Origin: a virus
Direction: 5' to 3' (one strand)
IMG/VR virus record: IMGVR_UViG_3300042326_002137
Span: 1-34,014 of that record
Length of the DNA: 34,014 nt
Under the pieces are notes generated by a model. It was not told the DNA's origin and made no database searches. It saw nothing but the letters and a program-made list of their open reading frames with translations. Made by a program: the position numbers and the translations under genes. Position 1 is the first letter of the stretch; the number at the start of each line of letters is the position of its first letter. Below are positions 5,969-11,236 of the stretch, piece after piece.

Positions 5969-6038
5969 TATTATTGCTATAATTTGTTTTGTTTGTTTCG
6001 TCGTCGTGGTGGTGCTGGTCGCTGATTGGGCGTGGTGA
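5955..6038 (+). CDS. 27-aa membrane peptide
   Basis: ATG 5955 is preceded by GGAG at 6 nt. The 27 residues (MTIFDIIAIICFVCFVVVVV, then LVADWAW) form one transmembrane helix with two cysteines and a Trp-rich end. It is the last gene of the run from the promoter at 3963 and stops just before the intergenic knot at 6040. Function unknown. Confidence 0.5.
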   Translation: MTIFDIIAIICFVCFVVVVVLVADWAW

Positions 6039-6043
6039 GTGGG

Positions 6044-6070
6044 TTAAAAAGGGAGGGGATTTAAACCCTC
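6044..6070 (-). terminator. Minus-strand terminator candidate
   Basis: On the minus strand, GAGGG (6070-6066), an AT loop and CCCTC (6057-6053) are followed by CCTTTTT. The stem begins at the last base of the stop codon of the minus-strand ORF 6070-6204, so it could end that transcript. The stem is short (5 bp). Confidence 0.5.
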
Positions 6071-6204
6071 TAAAAAGAATGTGGTGTGTGATGTGGTGCG
6101 ATGCTTTTGCCGCTGCCCGACGATGTGTTGCCATCTGCTGCGGCGATGTAATCCCATCCAATCCCATCGATGTCCGCGATTGGATCCCATCGATGTAATC
6201 CCAT
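6070..6204 (-). CDS. Candidate 44-aa minus-strand protein
   Basis: ATG 6204 to TAG 6070-6072 encodes 44 residues beginning MGLHRWDPIADIDGIGWDYI and ending PHHTPHSF. It is supported by context: a minus-strand spacer-element promoter at 6240-6268, and a terminator-like hairpin right at the stop codon. Against it, the ribosome site is weak, and the N-terminal half is encoded by short direct repeats (ATCCCATCgATGT / ATCCCATCCAA). The alternative is a non-coding RNA from the same promoter. Confidence 0.4.
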   Translation of the reverse strand: MGLHRWDPIADIDGIGWDYIAAADGNTSSGSGKSIAPHHTPHSF

Positions 6205-6208
6205 CCAA
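6144..6208. repeat. Short direct repeats around ATCCCATC
   Basis: CGATGTAATCCCATCCAA occurs at 6144-6161 and 6191-6208, and ATCCCATCGATGT at 6161-6173 and 6184-6196. The copies interleave, giving a small repeat block between the two opposed transcription units. Confidence 0.75.
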
Positions 6209-6239
6209 ATCTCAGTGGCCCATTGAGGCTGAACTTTAC

Positions 6240-6268
6240 ATGATAGCCCCAGACCGAATTAAAGGCAA
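6240..6268 (-). promoter_or_regulatory. Spacer-element promoter pointing to the minus strand
   Basis: On the minus strand, -35 TTGCCT (6263-6268), a 17-bp spacer beginning TTAATTCGG, and -10 TATCAT (6240-6245). It is divergent from the plus-strand copy at 6282-6310. Confidence 0.65.
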
Positions 6269-6281
6269 ATGATCTTTTCGC

Positions 6282-6310
6282 TTGCTCTTAATTCGGGTCT
6301 GTCGTAAGAT
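6282..6310 (+). promoter_or_regulatory. Spacer-element promoter without an obvious gene
   Basis: -35 TTGCTC (6282-6287), a 17-bp spacer beginning TTAATTCGGG, and -10 TAAGAT (6305-6310). No ORF with a ribosome site follows before 6523. The stretch 6311-6468 contains a GGGGcatCCCC hairpin near 6380 and may be a leader or small RNA. Confidence 0.65.
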
Positions 6311-6404
6311 TAAGGTAGCGACTTGATTTTTCAGTTATCGCAGCCCAGAGTTCACCAACACAAACATCTAGGCGCTTGGGGCATCCCCGACCGATTCATT
6401 ATCT

Positions 6405-6433
6405 GTTTTACGGTAAGACCGAATTTAAAACAA
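6405..6433 (-). promoter_or_regulatory. Spacer-element promoter pointing to the minus strand (weak -10)
   Basis: On the minus strand, -35 TTGTTT (6428-6433), a 17-bp spacer beginning TAAATTCGG, and -10 TAAAAC (6405-6410). It converges on the plus promoter at 6282. Only a 15-codon minus-strand ORF follows (ATG about 6400). Confidence 0.5.
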
Positions 6434-6468
6434 CAACAAAATTCGCCGGCATCGTTCTGTTTTTTCGC

Positions 6469-6497
6469 TTGCGTTTAATTCGGGTTTGTCGTAGATT
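6469..6497 (+). promoter_or_regulatory. Spacer-element promoter
   Basis: -35 TTGCGT (6469-6474), a 17-bp spacer beginning TTAATTCGGG, and -10 TAGATT (6492-6497). It drives the 67-aa gene at 6523. Confidence 0.75.
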
Positions 6498-6522
6498 GGG
6501 AATATTGATAGGGAGATAACTG

Positions 6523-6726
6523 ATGTTTCTGATTAAGGTTCAGTATACAGCCTATAAGAATCCGCGTTGGGTACTCGTACATTCGGATTGCCCCGAGTAC
6601 GTTAAGGCGATTCAAAAGTCCCGTAAGACCGCAACCCAGTTTCACACAAAGGCAGACGCCGAGCGCGTTGCCAGCCGGATAACTCCCTGGCATTCGCGGA
6701 AAGTTGAAGTTGTCGCTTGCGTTTAA
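6523..6726 (+). CDS. Hypothetical protein, 67 aa
   Basis: ATG 6523 follows AGGGAGATAACTG, the leader type shared with 6771 and 8762. The product MFLIKVQYTAYKNPRWVLVH... has a beta-hairpin-like start and a basic helix (YVKAIQKSRKTATQFHTKAD), a layout seen in small phage proteins of unknown role. Its last codons overlap the -35 of the next promoter (6717). No family recognised. Confidence 0.7.
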   Translation: MFLIKVQYTAYKNPRWVLVHSDCPEYVKAIQKSRKTATQFHTKADAERVASRITPWHSRKVEVVACV

Positions 6727-6745
6727 TTCGCTCCTGTGGTAGTAT
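6717..6745 (+). promoter_or_regulatory. Spacer-element promoter overlapping the end of the previous gene
   Basis: -35 TTGCGT (6717-6722), a 17-bp spacer beginning TTAATTCG, and -10 TAGTAT (6740-6745). Confidence 0.75.
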
Positions 6746-6770
6746 GAGAATATTGATAAGGAGATAGCTG

Positions 6771-7046
6771 ATGCATCTGATTCCCGTTCTTCGCCTTTCC
6801 GCCGCTCGTATCCGCGAGGAACTTTTCACTGGCGGGTTTCGCCCGATGAAGGGTCATGACTTTGACGGGTTTGCTGACGCTGATCCCGGATCGCTGATTG
6901 CTGATCTTTCGGTCGGGCGTTTCCGTTACGTAGTGATTTTCTCCCCCGAAGCGGGAAACGTTCAGATTTTCGACAACGATATCGAAAACGCTGAGTTCAA
7001 CGCCTGGGAAATGGATTTGCAAACCGGAGCATTCATTCAAATTTGA
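6771..7046 (+). CDS. Hypothetical protein, 91 aa
   Basis: ATG 6771 follows AAGGAGATAGCTG. The protein is acidic and beta-rich in its middle (GRFRYVVIFSPEAGNVQIFD), with a helical start (LRLSAARIREELF). It is a one-gene unit between promoters 6717 and 7049. No family recognised. Confidence 0.7.
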   Translation: MHLIPVLRLSAARIREELFTGGFRPMKGHDFDGFADADPGSLIADLSVGRFRYVVIFSPEAGNVQIFDNDIENAEFNAWEMDLQTGAFIQI

Positions 7047-7048
7047 GC

Positions 7049-7077
7049 TTGACGGAAATTCGGTCCTGCCGTAGTAT
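7049..7077 (+). promoter_or_regulatory. Spacer-element promoter
   Basis: -35 TTGACG (7049-7054), a 17-bp spacer beginning GAAATTCGG, and -10 TAGTAT (7072-7077). Confidence 0.75.
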
Positions 7078-7100
7078 GGGTTCATAACTGGAGGACGGAT

Positions 7101-7268
7101 ATGAACGTAGAGAAAGCGAACCGGATTTTTAACCGAAAGTTTAGCAAGCTCACCGAGGAGTATTTCGTTTATCAGACGATCACCGAGGACGAGTTCATTC
7201 AAAAATGGGATAAACTCAAGGCGAAACTCAACCGACAAAAGTACACGGCAGCGGGAATCAGGGTTTGA
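7101..7268 (+). CDS. Small basic helical protein, 55 aa
   Basis: ATG 7101 follows GGAGGACGGAT. The 55 residues are charged and helical (KANRIFNRKFSKLTEEYFV ... FIQKWDKLKAKLNRQKY). It could be a small DNA- or protein-binding factor, but nothing specific shows this. It ends inside the next promoter's -35 (7265). No family recognised. Confidence 0.65.
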   Translation: MNVEKANRIFNRKFSKLTEEYFVYQTITEDEFIQKWDKLKAKLNRQKYTAAGIRV

Positions 7269-7293
7269 CTTTAATTCAAACCCGAGGTAGAAA
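7265..7293 (+). promoter_or_regulatory. Spacer-element promoter (weak -10)
   Basis: -35 TTGACT (7265-7270), a 17-bp spacer beginning TTAATTC, and -10 TAGAAA (7288-7293). Confidence 0.6.
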
Positions 7294-7319
7294 CGAGTAT
7301 TAACTGAAAAGGAAACGAA

Positions 7320-7523
7320 ATGAACGCCATTGAAGCTTTCGCTCTCGTCGCTCGCGCCCAGTTTGAACCTTTCACCGAAGCCGACTGGGAGGCGTTTTGT
7401 GGTTGCGTGACCGAAACGCCCCATATCGCCGAGGTTGATGGGTTTACGCTTATTTTGGACGGCGACGTTTTGAGCGTAACCGAATCAGAATTCGGCGAGG
7501 AAAACGTTTTTCGCCTAAGATAA
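7320..7523 (+). CDS. Hypothetical acidic protein, 67 aa
   Basis: ATG 7320 follows AAAGGAAACGAA, the same leader as the next gene. The protein is acidic (FTEADWEAFCGCVTETPHIA ...) with a C-terminal beta part (GFTLILDGDVLSV). Its layout, an Ala-rich helix then a hydrophobic hairpin with DGDV, is similar to that of the 90-aa gene at 7582 (VYVDGDVRVIVSDDG), so the two may be distant paralogues. Function unknown. Confidence 0.7.
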   Translation: MNAIEAFALVARAQFEPFTEADWEAFCGCVTETPHIAEVDGFTLILDGDVLSVTESEFGEENVFRLR

Positions 7524-7526
7524 AAC

Positions 7527-7555
7527 TTGAAATTAAATCGTTCCGCGAGTAAGAT
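7527..7555 (+). promoter_or_regulatory. Spacer-element promoter
   Basis: -35 TTGAAA (7527-7532), a 17-bp spacer beginning TTAAATCG, and -10 TAAGAT (7550-7555). Confidence 0.7.
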
Positions 7556-7581
7556 GTCTATATTGATTGAAAGGAAACGAA

Positions 7582-7854
7582 ATGAACTACGCTGAAGCTC
7601 TCGTCGTTGCTGATCTCGCTCTCGCCTGTGAACCCGTTGCTCCTACTGGGGCTGATCTTGAACTGGTGTTCCGGCTGAATCCTGGCCTTGATAAGACTGG
7701 GCTTGCTGAAAGCTTTGGCTCTGTCTATGTTGACGGTGACGTTCGGGTGATCGTGAGTGATGACGGTCATGGCTACCTCGTTTATAATGATCGCGCTTAC
7801 TTCATCCCGGCTGAATCCGAAGATGATCTTACTCTCTTGTCCGCTCCGCTCTGA
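7582..7854 (+). CDS. Hypothetical acidic protein, 90 aa
   Basis: ATG 7582 follows AAAGGAAACGAA; an upstream in-frame TTG at 7567 is part of the leader. The first 20 residues form an Ala-rich helix (MNYAEALVVADLALACEPVA), and residues 49-76 look like a small beta sheet (VYVDGDVRVIVSDDGHGYLV). It is acidic overall. It may be a paralogue of the 67-aa gene at 7320. Function unknown. Confidence 0.7.
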   Translation: MNYAEALVVADLALACEPVAPTGADLELVFRLNPGLDKTGLAESFGSVYVDGDVRVIVSDDGHGYLVYNDRAYFIPAESEDDLTLLSAPL

Positions 7855-7862
7855 GATAGTTG

Positions 7863-7891
7863 TTGAATTAAATTCGTTCCGCGAGTAAGAT
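7863..7891 (+). promoter_or_regulatory. Spacer-element promoter
   Basis: -35 TTGAAT (7863-7868), a 17-bp spacer beginning TAAATTCG, and -10 TAAGAT (7886-7891). The second half of the spacer and the -10 match the copy at 7527 closely. Confidence 0.75.
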
Positions 7892-7914
7892 GTCCTCATA
7901 GATAGGAGATGAAT

Positions 7915-8088
7915 ATGCTTTCCACTTCCGAAATGGCTCACCTTTACGCTTTCGTCAAGGACTACCTTGAAGGCTCTCAGCGCCCCGATATGTCAGACAG
8001 CGACTTCGCTCGTGGCTATAGGAAGGGTTTGGCTTCGCTCCAGAGCATCCTCGACAATCTGGAAAAGGCATACGAAAAGAAGGCTTGA
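7915..8088 (+). CDS. Small helical protein, 57 aa
   Basis: ATG 7915 follows AGGAGATGAAT. The 57 residues form two likely helices (TSEMAHLYAFVKDYLEG and FARGYRKGLASLQSILDNLE) with a Lys-rich end. The block FARGYRKGL resembles small phage hypothetical proteins of this size. Its stop lies inside the -35 of the next promoter. Function unknown. Confidence 0.7.
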   Translation: MLSTSEMAHLYAFVKDYLEGSQRPDMSDSDFARGYRKGLASLQSILDNLEKAYEKKA

Positions 8089-8113
8089 CATTAATTCCCG
8101 GATCCCGTATACT
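8085..8113 (+). promoter_or_regulatory. Strong spacer-element promoter
   Basis: -35 TTGACA (8085-8090, full consensus), a 17-bp spacer beginning TTAATTCCCGG, and -10 TATACT (8108-8113). It is one of the best sigma70-type matches in the window. Confidence 0.85.
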
Positions 8114-8149
8114 CTCTCTGTAAGCTGAAATCACAAAGGAACTCTGAAT

Positions 8150-8620
8150 ATGGCAAAGGTAACTAAGACGTCTATCACTCTCTCGGTCATGAACGCCCAC
8201 GGCGACAAGCCCATGGCAGCTGTCGTGGCTCTGATCGTCAAGGCTCAGCACAAGGCTGGTTTCCTCGACGTAACCGATAAGATCGCAGCTGGTGCGTATC
8301 GCTGGGCTGTGAACAAGGGCATGGCTCCTGGTGCTGCTCCGGTTCGTGGCGCAAAGCCCGAGAAGGCTTCCGCCAAGGAAAAGGCTGTGAAGCGCATGGC
8401 CAAGGAAACTGTCGCAAAGGTAGTGAAGCCCGAGGCTCCGACGAAGTCCGCCGAGGAGATTGATCGGATCAAGGCAGCGAATATGGCACGCATGAAGGCT
8501 GTGCTCGCCAAGACGAAGCAGACTGTGCGTAAAGATGAGGATGTTCCTGCGTTTGCTGAGACCGATGCCTTCGCTGCTCCGGCATTCCTGACGAAGGACG
8601 AGGTGACTGCACTGGTCTAA
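8150..8620 (+). CDS. Basic Ala/Lys-rich phage protein, 156 aa
   Basis: ATG 8150 follows AAAGGAACTCTGAAT. Residues 8-60 form a folded helical domain (HGDKPMAAVVALIVKAQHKA ... AGAYRWAVNKGMAPG). The ending YRWxVNKGxAPG is shared with small phage proteins that stand alone elsewhere. The rest is a Lys/Ala-rich, low-complexity tail (residues 65-115) and an acidic C-terminus. Nucleic-acid binding is plausible from charge. A strong promoter in front and a strong terminator behind make this an independent, probably highly expressed unit. Confidence 0.75.
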   Translation: MAKVTKTSITLSVMNAHGDKPMAAVVALIVKAQHKAGFLDVTDKIAAGAYRWAVNKGMAPGAAPVRGAKPEKASAKEKAVKRMAKETVAKVVKPEAPTKSAEEIDRIKAANMARMKAVLAKTKQTVRKDEDVPAFAETDAFAAPAFLTKDEVTALV

Positions 8621-8675
8621 ATACGATCAGTGATTCTATTTCAATCACGAATTAATTACAACATAAATTTTCAGC

Positions 8676-8704
8676 AGAGGACCGGGAAACTGGTCCTCTT
8701 TTTT
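8676..8704 (+). terminator. Rho-independent terminator after the 156-aa gene
   Basis: AGAGGACC (8676-8683), loop GGGAAACT, GGTCCTCT (8692-8699), then a T-run to 8704. A weaker hairpin (GTGATT 8630-8635 with AATCAC 8643-8648) precedes it. The next promoter's -35 starts 2 nt after the T-run. Confidence 0.9.
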
Positions 8705-8705
8705 G

Positions 8706-8734
8706 TTGCGTTTAATTCGAACTGGTCGTATCCT
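8706..8734 (+). promoter_or_regulatory. Spacer-element promoter
   Basis: -35 TTGCGT (8706-8711), a 17-bp spacer beginning TTAATTCG, and -10 TATCCT (8729-8734). Confidence 0.75.
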
Positions 8735-8761
8735 GACAGTATTGAAACAAGGAGATAGCTG

Positions 8762-8977
8762 ATGGTTTACGTGTTGGTGTTGGATGTGCACTACGAAGGT
8801 CAGTCGTTGTTGGGTGTGTACTCGTCCCTGGAAGCGGCTCAGGAAGCTGGTCGTCTTTTCGCGGATGGTCATTCCCATTGGCGCGATGATGCGTGCGTGG
8901 CCGTGGAGGCTCGTGAGTTGGACGGTCGCGCTCGGGACGCCCATCTGTCCGAGTACGTGTGGGAATATCGTCCTTGA
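8762..8977 (+). CDS. Conserved small phage protein, 71 aa
   Basis: ATG 8762 follows AAGGAGATAGCTG. The N-terminus MVYVLVLDVHYEGQSLLGVY is a beta hairpin, followed by a helix (SLEAAQEAGRLFAD) and a C-terminal strand (EARELDG). This beta-alpha-beta layout, with 'SSLEAAQ-A' after the hairpin, is common in small phage proteins of unknown role. It ends inside the next promoter. Function unknown. Confidence 0.7.
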   Translation: MVYVLVLDVHYEGQSLLGVYSSLEAAQEAGRLFADGHSHWRDDACVAVEARELDGRARDAHLSEYVWEYRP

Positions 8978-9002
8978 TTTTAAAACGTCCTGAGCGTAAG
9001 AT
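8974..9002 (+). promoter_or_regulatory. Spacer-element promoter (TTAAAAC variant)
   Basis: -35 TTGATT (8974-8979), a 17-bp spacer beginning TTAAAACGTCC, and -10 TAAGAT (8997-9002). The core is identical to the copy at 1731-1759. Confidence 0.75.
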
Positions 9003-9029
9003 GTTTATATGGTTGATATGGAGATGACT

Positions 9030-9206
9030 ATGACGTTCGATGAAGCTGTTGAGATCATTAAGGAATACACTGGCTGCGGTAACATGCTGCTGGATGGCCT
9101 TGAGCAGATCCAGGAAGAGATGCAGGAGGAAGATGACTTCCTGCCGCAGCGTGTTAAGGCTGCTTTCCGCTTCATCTGCGCTCAGATGCGTCCCCTGTTC
9201 GTCTAA
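9030..9206 (+). CDS. Small acidic helical protein, 58 aa
   Basis: I chose ATG 9030 because GGAG lies 6 nt upstream; an in-frame ATG at 9009 is in the leader. The product (MTFDEAVEIIKEYTGCGNML ...) is acidic and helical, with IQEEMQEEDDFLPQRVKAAF in its centre. The next gene follows 13 nt later with its own ribosome site, so both share the promoter at 8974. Function unknown. Confidence 0.7.
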   Translation: MTFDEAVEIIKEYTGCGNMLLDGLEQIQEEMQEEDDFLPQRVKAAFRFICAQMRPLFV

Positions 9207-9219
9207 TAAGGAGAAACAA

Positions 9220-9309
9220 ATGTGCGGATGGCACATCGTCTGGTTCTACGCTAAACAATATGGCTATGGTTCGAAAGAACATAGGCTAGCACTCTCTAGA
9301 TACAAGTAA
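9220..9309 (+). CDS. 29-aa peptide
   Basis: ATG 9220 has a very good ribosome site (TAAGGAGAAACAA). The 29 residues (MCGWHIVWFYAKQYGYGSKE, then HRLALSRYK) start hydrophobic and aromatic and end basic. It follows the 58-aa gene by 13 nt. The strong initiation site argues for expression; the function is unknown. Confidence 0.55.
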   Translation: MCGWHIVWFYAKQYGYGSKEHRLALSRYK

Positions 9310-9338
9310 GTGTTAACATAGACAACGGAGAAAGACCC

Positions 9339-9530
9339 ATGAAGACCTCTCAGCTGATCGCCCTCCTCCAGAAGTCCCTCAAGCAGGATGGTGATCTTCC
9401 TGTGTTCCTCAACACGGGCAACGACGATGACATGTGGAAGGTCATGGTCGCCGAGTACCACGAGACCGAGGATGGTGAGTTCCCCAAGTCCTGGAGGATG
9501 CCCGAGGCGTTCCTGAAACTTTGTGCTTGA
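9339..9530 (+). CDS. Conserved small phage protein, 63 aa
   Basis: ATG 9339 follows CGGAGAAAGACCC. The start MKTSQLIALLQKSLKQDGDL followed by PVFLNTG matches a common family of small phage proteins ('MKTSELI..L......GDLPV...'). No function is known for the family. No promoter of the usual type lies between it and the 29-aa gene, so the three genes 9030-9530 probably form one operon. Its end overlaps the next -35. Confidence 0.75.
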   Translation: MKTSQLIALLQKSLKQDGDLPVFLNTGNDDDMWKVMVAEYHETEDGEFPKSWRMPEAFLKLCA

Positions 9531-9555
9531 TTTAAATTCAAGCCCATCGTATCCT
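9527..9555 (+). promoter_or_regulatory. Spacer-element promoter
   Basis: -35 TTGATT (9527-9532), a 17-bp spacer beginning TAAATTCAAG, and -10 TATCCT (9550-9555). Confidence 0.75.
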
Positions 9556-9583
9556 CTAGTCATAACTGATGAAGGAAGCACTG

Positions 9584-9766
9584 ATGAACCTCTCTCTCGC
9601 TCTTGACTCCGTCCGTTCCAAGTCCGCCTCCGACCTCGCCCGTTACCGCAACCACATCGAGACTGCCGAACGTCTGTTCCGCATGGGCTTCAAGAACAAG
9701 GCTGTTCCTTACCTGACGATGGCCCAGCGTATGGTCGACAGTCGTCTCGTCTACTTCGTCAAATAG
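9584..9766 (+). CDS. Small basic helical protein, 60 aa
   Basis: ATG 9584 is preferred over in-frame ATG 9569 because GAAGGA lies 7 nt upstream of it. The product is basic and helical (DSVRSKSASDLARYRNHIE ... LFRMGFKNKAVPYLTMAQRM). It is a one-gene unit with its own promoter and uses more GC-rich codons than the late genes. Function unknown. Confidence 0.7.
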   Translation: MNLSLALDSVRSKSASDLARYRNHIETAERLFRMGFKNKAVPYLTMAQRMVDSRLVYFVK

Positions 9767-9769
9767 TGC

Positions 9770-9798
9770 TTGATTTAAATTCAAGTCGACCGTAGTAT
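9770..9798 (+). promoter_or_regulatory. Spacer-element promoter for 9830-10566
   Basis: -35 TTGATT (9770-9775), a 17-bp spacer beginning TAAATTCAAG, and -10 TAGTAT (9793-9798). No further copy is seen until 10781. Confidence 0.75.
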
Positions 9799-9829
9799 GA
9801 GAACATAACTGATGGAAAGGAACTACTCT

Positions 9830-10072
9830 ATGGCTTCTCCCGCTCCCCGCACCCTCGTCGAACTCCAAAACGCCATCGCCCTCGCCCGCGAAGCCTACGT
9901 GATCCTGGACCAGGAGCTGGTTCGCACCCAGGACGAGGACTTCGGTAAGCTTTCGGATCAGGCTTTCGACCTGCTCCAGGCTCTCCGTGCCAAGCTGGAT
10001 GAGCGCGAGGTAGGCACTGGCTACGGCTGGGTCGTGCCCCAGACCATCAAGATCTCCAACGTGGAGGCTTGA
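9830..10072 (+). CDS. Helical hypothetical protein, 80 aa
   Basis: I chose ATG 9830, which follows GAAAGGAACTACTCT; ATG 9812 lies in the leader without a ribosome site. The protein is helical (RTLVELQNAIALAREAYVIL ... FDLLQALRAKLDEREVG), probably a two-helix hairpin. It is the first of four genes behind the promoter at 9770. Function unknown. Confidence 0.7.
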   Translation: MASPAPRTLVELQNAIALAREAYVILDQELVRTQDEDFGKLSDQAFDLLQALRAKLDEREVGTGYGWVVPQTIKISNVEA

Positions 10073-10075
10073 TCC

Positions 10076-10159
10076 ATGAACACCAACCACCTCATCCTCG
10101 CGGCTGCCATCTTCTTTACCATCATGGTGATCGCCCAAGCTGCTACCACTCTGCTCTAG
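10076..10159 (+). CDS. 27-aa membrane peptide
   Basis: ATG 10076 follows GGAGGCTTGATCC. The 27 residues (MNTNHLILAAAIFFTIMVIA, then QAATTLL) make one membrane helix. It lies 3 nt after the previous stop and 9 nt before the next start, in a compact operon. Function unknown. Confidence 0.55.
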   Translation: MNTNHLILAAAIFFTIMVIAQAATTLL

Positions 10160-10168
10160 GAGAGACCA

Positions 10169-10354
10169 ATGTTCAAGTCCTACCGTGATGACCCCGAACG
10201 TCGTATCGAACGCATCGTCGAGCTCGAGTATGACCAGCTGGACCGTCGCCTGACCAACCACGAGATCGACCAGGCTACGTACAACAAGGAAGCGAAGCTC
10301 ATCGATGAGTGGGCTCGTGAGATGTATGATGAGATGTACGATCGATATGAATGA
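10169..10354 (+). CDS. Conserved small acidic/basic phage protein, 61 aa
   Basis: ATG 10169 follows TAGGAGAGACCA. The protein is highly charged and helical: RRIERIVELEYDQLDRRLTN, then HEIDQATYNKEAKLIDEWAR. The pattern 'RIVELEYxxLDxRLxxxEIxQxxYxxExxxLDEWA' is found in other phages as a small uncharacterised family. It overlaps the next possible start by 4 nt. Function unknown. Confidence 0.75.
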   Translation: MFKSYRDDPERRIERIVELEYDQLDRRLTNHEIDQATYNKEAKLIDEWAREMYDEMYDRYE

Positions 10355-10365
10355 GGTGTATTCTA

Positions 10366-10566
10366 ATGGCAACGCGATATTACGTCAATGGCGAGGATGA
10401 GCCCATCTGGTGCATCACTGCGATGACAAAGGGTGGAGCATGGGTGCTCGCAAAGCAGTATGTGAAGATGGGCTCGAAGCTCGTCGAGGAGCCCATGGAG
10501 CGCGATGACTCCGTGTGGGTCGTCATGGTCACGAATCCGTTCCTGGATGCTGCATCTTCCTCCTGA
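10366..10566 (+). CDS. Hypothetical protein, 66 aa
   Basis: ATG 10366 follows GAGGTGTATTCTA; an ATG at 10351 overlapping the previous gene has no ribosome site. The product begins MATRYYVNGEDEPIWCITAM and has a mixed alpha/beta character with a Val-rich strand (SVWVVMVTNPF). It is the last gene of the operon from 9770. The next 270 nt are non-coding. Function unknown. Confidence 0.65.
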   Translation: MATRYYVNGEDEPIWCITAMTKGGAWVLAKQYVKMGSKLVEEPMERDDSVWVVMVTNPFLDAASSS

Positions 10567-10780
10567 CAATGTCGGGGAGGGGGGATGTTGTAGCATTCGG
10601 GACTCCTCAGTTCCTCCGGGACCTGAGTAAGGATCGTTCGACTTGTTTATTCCACACCAGCGACGAGCACCGACAAACACCAAAACTCCAGTAGCTTTTC
10701 ATCAACTTTTTATAAAAAAAATCCGCGAAAAATTTTTCTGATTCTCTAACTTCAATGTATGAGTATTTTGAAGAAATACC
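10567..10780. other. Non-coding stretch before the 10781 promoter
   Basis: No ORF with a ribosome site is visible here. The stretch has a G-run (GGGGAGGGGGG, about 10573-10583), a possible hairpin with CTCAG/CTGAG ends near 10605-10626, and then an AT-rich tract with long A and T runs (10710-10740) directly upstream of a consensus promoter, like an UP element. It also marks a drop in GC content from the genes before it to those after it. Confidence 0.5.
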
Positions 10781-10809
10781 TTGACAATAATTCGTAACAT
10801 TGGTATAAT
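10781..10809 (+). promoter_or_regulatory. Full-consensus sigma70 promoter
   Basis: -35 TTGACA (10781-10786), a 17-bp spacer beginning ATAATTCG, and -10 TATAAT (10804-10809). Both hexamers are perfect, and the AT-rich tract upstream could act as an UP element. It serves the ten-gene overlapping run 10843-13369. Confidence 0.9.
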
Positions 10810-10842
10810 CACTAGTGTACCCATGATGATAAGGATAGATTG

Positions 10843-11055
10843 ATGACTAATGAGTTTGATCATGTAGACTTGAACGAGTTTACTGTGAACGACTTTACTC
10901 ATGAGTTTTACTTGGATCTACACAGTTTGGTAGGTGTTGATGCAGTTACAGAGTTTGGATTACTCTTGAAGGAAAAGAAACCAAGCTTGTACTTTGAGTA
11001 TCTGGTCAGGTTACAGGAATACTATTGGAGAGTGAGAGATGAGACCACAGTATAA
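10843..11055 (+). CDS. Acidic hypothetical protein, 70 aa
   Basis: ATG 10843 follows AAGGATAGATTG. The protein is acidic with a helical C-terminal half (FGLLLKEKKPSLYFEYLVRL). It is the first gene after the consensus promoter, so it should be among the most strongly transcribed early genes. It overlaps the next gene by 17 nt. No family recognised. Confidence 0.7.
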   Translation: MTNEFDHVDLNEFTVNDFTHEFYLDLHSLVGVDAVTEFGLLLKEKKPSLYFEYLVRLQEYYWRVRDETTV

Positions 11056-11236
11056 GATTGTTAAGAAGATGGGCGTGCATGTTATGCGATACTATGCATA
11101 CAAGCGATGGTTGGGAGTGTTTTGGCGATCTCTTGGTTGGGAATTTGAGCTTGAAGGAGCAGAGAAGCTGATTCGTGAAGATCGCGATGAGGTAGCCAAG
11201 AGAAAGATCAAGCCTGAGATCGTAGGGTATTACTGA
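11039..11236 (+). CDS. Conserved small basic phage protein, 65 aa
   Basis: ATG 11039 follows GGAGAGTGAGAG and lies within the end of the previous gene. The product (YKIVKKMGVHVMRYYAYKRW ... VFWRSLGWEFELEGAEKLI) resembles small phage proteins with a beta hairpin, a W-x-x-x-G-W-E-F motif and a C-terminal helix. It is basic. Its TGA overlaps the next ATG (TGATG). Function unknown. Confidence 0.7.
   Translation: MRPQYKIVKKMGVHVMRYYAYKRWLGVFWRSLGWEFELEGAEKLIREDRDEVAKRKIKPEIVGYY

Noticed and set aside
5989-6272. Plus-strand ORFs of 63-69 aa (5989-6198 and 6081-6272)
   Set aside because: No ribosome site, Cys/Trp-rich unnatural composition, and they run through short direct repeats.
9560-10372. 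270-aa minus-strand ORF opposite four small genes
   Set aside because: It covers four plus-strand genes with individual ribosome sites, and its composition is typical of antisense reading of GC-rich codons.
10595-10670. Possible tRNA in the non-coding stretch (GTTCGAC and CACACCAG strings)
   Set aside because: No acceptor stem or T-stem of normal size can be paired around these strings.
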